10,571 nucleotides of DNA from Deltaproteobacteria bacterium (GTDB lineage Bacteria > Desulfobacterota > Desulfobacteria > Desulfobacterales > JAFDDL01). A program made the translations under genes and the position numbers. Of this stretch, positions 6,864-10,571 are shown in pieces (position 1 is the stretch's first letter; every line of letters begins with the position of its first letter). The stretch is taken from NCBI GenBank assembly GCA_019310865.1, contig JAFDDL010000104.1:1-10571 (forward strand), written 5' to 3'. The notes beneath the pieces are model-generated. The model did not search any database. It was given only the letters and a program-made list of their open reading frames with translations, and was not told where the DNA came from.

Positions 6864-7484
6864 TCAACCGGAAATTGTGAATCTCCCGGAACGAAGACAG
6901 CCGACCAGATCCGGCTCCGTCTGAACATCGTCACCAATCTCCACGGTATAGGTTCCCAGTGCGTCCAGCTCGTGGGCATCGCTTCCGGCGGTGGCCACGA
7001 GCCCCAGCTTTTCTGAAACCTGCAAGGCAACATCATTTTCTTTATCTGTTACCCGACCGTTTTTCACCTCCACGGCATCCACATATTTCAGAATTTTCTT
7101 TTTGCAGGCCTGATCGAGGCTCATCTGCAGCTGCCCGAATCCGAAGACCTTAAAGCCCCGAAACGGATGCGCGGCAATGGAAAACGCATCGGCTGCTTTG
7201 ACGTGCCGGTGCAGTTCTTCAACGGTTATAATTCCTTGAATATCCGTATCCAGCCCGAAAACAAGCACATCTCCTTGCGCGGTTGTGATTTCATTACCGC
7301 TAAATATCTTAATTCCGCTGTCCCCGGACAGTTTTTCAATATCCGCCCGCTCCCACAGCACCTGGTGGTCGGTAAGACAAAATCCGTCCAGCCCGATCTC
7401 TTTGGCCTTTTTCACCAGGTCTTCGGGATTGATTTTGCTGCACTGGGATCTGGGATAGGTATGTACGTGAAGATCAATTTTCAT
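6864..7484 (-). CDS. PHP-domain metal-dependent phosphoesterase
   Basis: A 206-residue protein consisting of one PHP domain. The metal-binding series is complete: HVH (H6, H8), TDH (D39, H40), GNE (E65), AAHP (H106) and SDAH (D169, H171). PHP proteins of this stand-alone type are usually phosphoesterases or nucleotide/oligonucleotide phosphatases using two or three metal ions; the substrate cannot be read from sequence. It ends RSGRFTISG, the usual end of the family. The start is ATG 7484, with AAGGCGG on the - strand just upstream. It follows the DUF2889 gene after 9 nt and is the last gene of a four-gene - strand operon headed by the DUF169-CoaE fusion, so a role in turnover of a small phosphorylated metabolite is possible but unproven. 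Confidence 0.92.
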   Translation of the reverse strand: MKIDLHVHTYPRSQCSKINPEDLVKKAKEIGLDGFCLTDHQVLWERADIEKLSGDSGIKIFSGNEITTAQGDVLVFGLDTDIQGIITVEELHRHVKAADAFSIAAHPFRGFKVFGFGQLQMSLDQACKKKILKYVDAVEVKNGRVTDKENDVALQVSEKLGLVATAGSDAHELDALGTYTVEIGDDVQTEPDLVGCLRSGRFTISG

Positions 7485-7493
7485 CTGTCCGCC

Positions 7494-7937
7494 TTATGAT
7501 GAAGATGAAACGCAATGATGCTGAGGCCACTTGTCGAGAAATTTCGTTTGATCCAGGGCCGGATTTTCCTTGACCGCCGCATAAAGATCCCGTGACATGA
7601 GTGCTGGGTTCAGACATCGGCCGCACTCGATTATGATCTCTGTAAAATGTTCACAGCCCTTTCGGCCGATCTCCTTCATCACCTGTTTATCCCATCCATC
7701 CTGCTTCAAAGACATGCCCACTGCCATCTGGAGCACCGGTACAGCCTGGGGGCAGACGAAATTGGTGTAGCGTTTCATGTTGCCTTCGATTTTCAATATC
7801 ACACCGTCGGCGATGCGCACCGCCATCGAAATTTCCATACCGTAAATATGGTCTTCCTGGATACCGTTGAACCGAATGGTCTCGTCATCGATAAATTCAG
7901 CGCCAATCACCTGGCTGCGTTGAAACCCAATCATCAT
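7494..7937 (-). CDS. DUF2889-type protein (paralogue 2)
   Basis: A soluble protein of 147 residues without signal or membrane segment. It carries the DUF2889 pattern: HIYGMEISMAVRIADGVI, NMKRYTNFVCP, GMSLKQDGW, and GRKGCEHFTEIIIECGRCLN. In this family a conserved cysteine in the first block and a GCxHxxE block towards the end are typical; both are present. Function is unknown. I take ATG 7937 as start because GAGGAGG (7952-7946 on the - strand) lies 8 nt ahead; GTG 7946 and ATG 7943 or 7934 are alternatives. The ribosome binding site overlaps the stop of the upstream paralogue, so the two are coupled. The C-terminus ends in four serines. Confidence 0.8.
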   Translation of the reverse strand: MMIGFQRSQVIGAEFIDDETIRFNGIQEDHIYGMEISMAVRIADGVILKIEGNMKRYTNFVCPQAVPVLQMAVGMSLKQDGWDKQVMKEIGRKGCEHFTEIIIECGRCLNPALMSRDLYAAVKENPALDQTKFLDKWPQHHCVSSSS

Positions 7938-7950
7938 GTTCATCACCTCC

Positions 7951-8439
7951 TCATTGCAGTTCTTTCATGATGGGACTGTCGTCCTGAAAGGAAATACAGC
8001 TTCTCACCAACCGTGGATTGGACTGGATCATCTCGCGCAGAGCCGCCGTCTTTTGATCGGGATCGGTTATGCTTTCGCCCAGTTCAATGTTCGGACGGGT
8101 AAAATATAAAATAACGGCGTTGCAGCATTCCAATACCGCATCTACCAGCATGGGGCACCCCTGTTCGCCGCCCAGAAGGCCGGCGGTAATTTTCCGAAGT
8201 CCGGAACCGATACTGACGCCCTCGATTTTTTTTATTTTTTCAGCGGCATCGCGCCATGAAGCGGGAACATATCGCTCAAAAACGGCGTCGGCTTCGGTGA
8301 TTTCCAGGTCCGGCGGCGCCACAATCAATTGAACTTCAACCTTGAACAAATCGTCGGTCAGACGCCAGGATACCACAAAGTCCCCCTCTGGCCGAGGTGT
8401 TACCTCAATCACCTTGTTTCGTAAAAACTTTAATGTCAT
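7951..8439 (-). CDS. DUF2889-like protein (paralogue 1)
   Basis: A soluble protein of 162 residues related to its downstream neighbour. Shared order: an EVQL-type strand, PDLEITEADAVFERYVP, a GVSIGSGL helix aligned with GMSLKQDG, and LLGGEQGCPMLVDAVLECC aligned with the GCEHFTEIIIEC block. It is therefore a diverged DUF2889-type paralogue; the GC...EC cysteines are kept, while the His and the C-P motif of the first block are not. Function unknown. Start ATG 8439 shares its A with the TGA of the CoaE gene (TGATG), and GAGGAGAT precedes it; a TTG at 8442 is less likely. Tight coupling to the CoaE fusion suggests a shared pathway. Confidence 0.72.
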   Translation of the reverse strand: MTLKFLRNKVIEVTPRPEGDFVVSWRLTDDLFKVEVQLIVAPPDLEITEADAVFERYVPASWRDAAEKIKKIEGVSIGSGLRKITAGLLGGEQGCPMLVDAVLECCNAVILYFTRPNIELGESITDPDQKTAALREMIQSNPRLVRSCISFQDDSPIMKELQ

Positions 8440-9869
8440 CAAATCTCCTCAGGCTGTTCAGCTCGCGCCTGTTGCATATCGTTTAATTTTTTCCACAGGT
8501 CCTCAACCTGACTTCTCGTCTGTTCCAGGGAACCGGAATTGTCCACGACCAAATCACAATACCCCTTCTTTTCTTCGGGAGTTATCTGTGAGCTGATAAT
8601 GCTTCGGGCAAGCGCCTCATCAATCTTGTCTCGGTTTATCACTCTTTTTAGCTGAATGTCTCCGGGCGCATATACCATCAGAATATGATCAAAGAGAGCC
8701 TGCATGCCGGCTTCGATGAGCAGGGGGACCACAACCTGAATGATAACGTTTTTCTTGTCTTTTGAATAGTGTTCAACCTGCTCCATAAATAGTTCCCCGA
8801 TTCGGGGGTGGGTGAAGCTTTCCAGCTTTTTTCGTTTTTCCATATTGCTAAAGACAATTTCTCGCATTTTTTCCCGGTCAAGGGTTTTGTCTTCGGACAG
8901 GATCTGCTCACCAAAAAAGCCAACGATATCAATGTAGGCAGGCTTTCCCGGTTCGACCACAATTCGGCTCAGGACATCAAAATCGATGGCGGGCGCCCCC
9001 AGTTCCGCCAGCATTCGCGATACAACGGACTTTCCCGTTCCGATGCTTCCGGTGACGCCAAGGAGCAGCCGATTGGGATTTCCTCGCAACCCAGCGATCA
9101 TGGCTCCGGTTTGGTATGCCTGGGGAAACGCATCGGCGATATCCGATTCGGTGCCGGCATAACTGATGGGGTATCGAATGCCCCGCCTGTACAAGGCCTC
9201 CATTCCGGAAAGGGCCTTGTCCATCATGCCGGCGGGAAGGGCCATCACCAGTTCGTTATCCTGCGCGTGACCATAACGACGTTCGCCATAGCAGGGGATG
9301 GTCAAAGATGGTTTTCCCGTGAGATAACACCGGGCAATGGCGTCGGAACAGGAGGATTCTCCTACGCAGAAAAACTGCATGACCTCGTAATCTTCAAACT
9401 GAAGCGAGTTGATCAGCAGCATCATCTGCGCTGGATTGGCGTATATCAGCACGATATCCGGATCAAAGGGATTATACACCAGCGGGGCCATGGCAAGTGC
9501 CTTGAACTTGCCCAGGGGCAGGCGGGGGATGCCGTTTTCATACTTTTTGCCGTCCGCCCGGTTCTTGGTCCACACGATGCTTCGAAAGGTGCCGTCCTTC
9601 ATGAATTCCGGGATGTCGGCCAGTCCGATGATGGACGGGCACATGGGGCTCATGAAATCATCCGCGTCCGCCCCCACGGTCCAGTCAAAGCTCTTCACCA
9701 GATTGATCAGCTGGCATAAGGTGGATTTATGACCCACCCTGCGGATGAACGGGATGGTGTCAATTGCCTGCTTGTCCTCAAAAAGTTTAAACGCCACCGG
9801 AAAGTTTTTCAGCCGCATCAACAGCTCCAGGCGTCTTACCGGTTTTTCCCAGTCTCGACTCGTGTTCAC
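8439..9869 (-). CDS. coaE: DUF169 - dephospho-CoA kinase fusion protein
   Basis: A 476-residue cytoplasmic protein of two domains. Residues about 10-260 match DUF169: FPVAFKLFED near the start, a cysteine at 52, ALAMAPLVYNPFDPDIVLIYANP (121-146, quoted in parts: MAPLVYNPFDPDIV, LIYANP), then cysteines 168, 174, 181 and 193, the last in CYGERRYG. Residues about 266-465 are CoaE, the kinase that phosphorylates dephospho-CoA with ATP in the last step of CoA synthesis: P-loop GSIGTGKS (274-281), IDFD (295-298, holding the catalytic aspartate in the E. coli IDAD position), VVEPGKPA, VVVPLLIEAG (379-388) and a helical lid. CoaE alone is about 200 residues, so DUF169 is a true addition. Start GTG 9869 has GAGGGAGG 7 nt upstream; the frame from 9920 lacks such a site. 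It heads the operon with the DUF2889 pair and the PHP gene. Confidence 0.88.
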   Translation of the reverse strand: MNTSRDWEKPVRRLELLMRLKNFPVAFKLFEDKQAIDTIPFIRRVGHKSTLCQLINLVKSFDWTVGADADDFMSPMCPSIIGLADIPEFMKDGTFRSIVWTKNRADGKKYENGIPRLPLGKFKALAMAPLVYNPFDPDIVLIYANPAQMMLLINSLQFEDYEVMQFFCVGESSCSDAIARCYLTGKPSLTIPCYGERRYGHAQDNELVMALPAGMMDKALSGMEALYRRGIRYPISYAGTESDIADAFPQAYQTGAMIAGLRGNPNRLLLGVTGSIGTGKSVVSRMLAELGAPAIDFDVLSRIVVEPGKPAYIDIVGFFGEQILSEDKTLDREKMREIVFSNMEKRKKLESFTHPRIGELFMEQVEHYSKDKKNVIIQVVVPLLIEAGMQALFDHILMVYAPGDIQLKRVINRDKIDEALARSIISSQITPEEKKGYCDLVVDNSGSLEQTRSQVEDLWKKLNDMQQARAEQPEEI

Positions 9870-10496
9870 GATATGACCTCCCTCAATTAAAGCGCAATTT
9901 CTGAAGGAAAACGCTATCATCGTTGAACCGGCATTTCAAGATCTCACTCGTGATCATACAGGGGAATCGTATGTACCCATGGCACAAAACGTGCTGTAAT
10001 CGGCTTACCACTTTTCGCCTGAGGATAACGCAATAATCGACTGATATCACAATAAATTACACTGTGGCCCCCGAAAATTTGTATTCATTGAAATAATTGA
10101 TTCCCTTCATGTTTATCATAAAAAATTCTTTGAGAACGATGTTCCGAAATGGAAAAGTCGGCCTATTTTCCGCAAATGAATTTTCGGAAACCACAGGTTT
10201 GGTATCTATTTCGTATCTATAGGGAATCTCCCGTGGTCGGGTGCGCGTGGGACGGCGATCCTTGCGTGGCTCTTAATCGGTCGAATGTGAACGATCCTCA
10301 AAATAAATTCGGGCACTCTAAGGCCTGTCATGTCTTAAAACAGCACATAGAAATCAAAGAATATAGATTATAATAACAATTAGATAAAACATATCACTCC
10401 CAATGTGTTTTCTTGAAATTTCTATTCTGAAATTGACATCGAAGTTTTACCCCTGTCGTCTGTTATTAAGAATAAAAGCTGGAATAATATAGAAGA
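9870..10496. other. Intergenic region upstream of the CoaE operon; no convincing gene
   Basis: About 630 bases with no recognisable protein. A frame of 74 codons at 10149-10373 (+) resembles no family and has no ribosome binding site. The promoter of the leftward operon should lie at about 9885-9945; TTGAAA on the - strand (9939-9934) is a weak -35 candidate without a good -10. A sigma54-like site lies at 9980-9995 (+). Other small patterns: a GGAAAA/TTTTCC hairpin (10151-10156 with 10166-10171) and a doubled GTATCTAT near 10202-10220. Composition shifts from mixed to strongly AT-rich beyond about 10360. Confidence 0.6.
9980..9995 (+). promoter_or_regulatory. Possible sigma54 (-24/-12) promoter
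   Basis: TGGCAC, five bases, then GTGCT matches the sigma54 pattern TGGCAC-N5-TTGCW with one mismatch and keeps the essential GG-N10-GC spacing. It points rightward into a region with no clear gene, so a chance match is a real possibility. No enhancer-binding protein gene is nearby. Confidence 0.22.
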
Positions 10497-10571
10497 ATGA
10501 ATTCACCACAAAAATATATTAAAAATGATAAAATTTCAATTTATATTTTATATTCAGTTATATATAAATTA
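10497..10571 (+). CDS. Possible 5' end of an AT-rich gene, running off the window
   Basis: ATG 10497 opens a frame of 25 codons to the last base (MNSPQKYIKNDKIS, then a hydrophobic stretch). The ribosome binding site is weak (AGAAGA). The codon use is extremely AT-rich, unlike every gene to the left. Too short to assign; chance is the main alternative in such AT-rich sequence. Confidence 0.2.
   Translation, partial: MNSPQKYIKNDKISIYILYSVIYKL

Noticed and set aside
8226..8240. T8-A-T6 run (A-rich on the coding - strand) as a programmed slippage site
   Set aside because: The reading frame is intact across it (EKIKKIE) and no alternative frame downstream carries a conserved tail.
8808..9719. 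Open frame of 303 codons on the + strand opposite the DUF169-CoaE gene
   Set aside because: Antisense to a gene with two recognised domains; no family motif and no ribosome binding site.
10149..10373. 74-codon frame in the right intergenic region
   Set aside because: No recognisable motif, no ribosome binding site and mixed composition; open by chance as far as can be seen.

Overview
The window looks like chromosomal DNA of a Gram-negative, moderately GC-rich anaerobe, most likely a sulfate-reducing deltaproteobacterium (Desulfobacterota, Desulfobacterales-like). This taxonomic guess is inference from the gene content: a BatD/BatE pair next to a Gld-type ABC cluster with a DUF4340 protein, and DUF169, DUF2889 and PHP genes around a CoA-biosynthesis kinase. 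No rRNA, tRNA, CRISPR array or transposase gene is visible. Left half (1-6310, + strand): the 3' end of a batD-like gene overlaps a batE-like gene by ATGA. The batE frame is broken near its 3' end, and its SH3-like tail continues in another frame. A 143-nt fold-back element (1297-1439) sits between this gene and a four-gene cluster: GldA-like ABC ATPase, GldF-like permease, GldG-like membrane-anchored auxiliary protein, and a DUF4340 protein. These four genes are 1-15 nt apart, each with a clear ribosome binding site, so they are probably one operon. Their products should form one inner-membrane ABC complex with large periplasmic domains. The substrate is unknown; Bat proteins are associated with envelope and stress functions. 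Middle (6311-6863): a single cold-shock-domain gene has its own plausible sigma70 promoter, a leader of about 142 nt containing a hairpin, and a strong perfect-stem terminator that can serve both converging transcription units. Right half (9869 down to 6864, - strand): a tight operon starts with an unusual fusion of DUF169 to dephospho-CoA kinase (CoaE), followed by two tandem DUF2889-type paralogues and a PHP-domain metal-dependent phosphoesterase. Stops and starts overlap or lie within 13 nt, so the genes are probably translationally coupled. Right edge (9870-10571): no convincing gene. Base composition falls steeply to very AT-rich sequence, there is a sigma54-like site on the + strand, and one short AT-rich open frame runs off the end. 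This may be the border of a horizontally acquired segment. The observations most worth following are the fold-back element, the broken batE, and the DUF169-CoaE / DUF2889 x2 / PHP operon.
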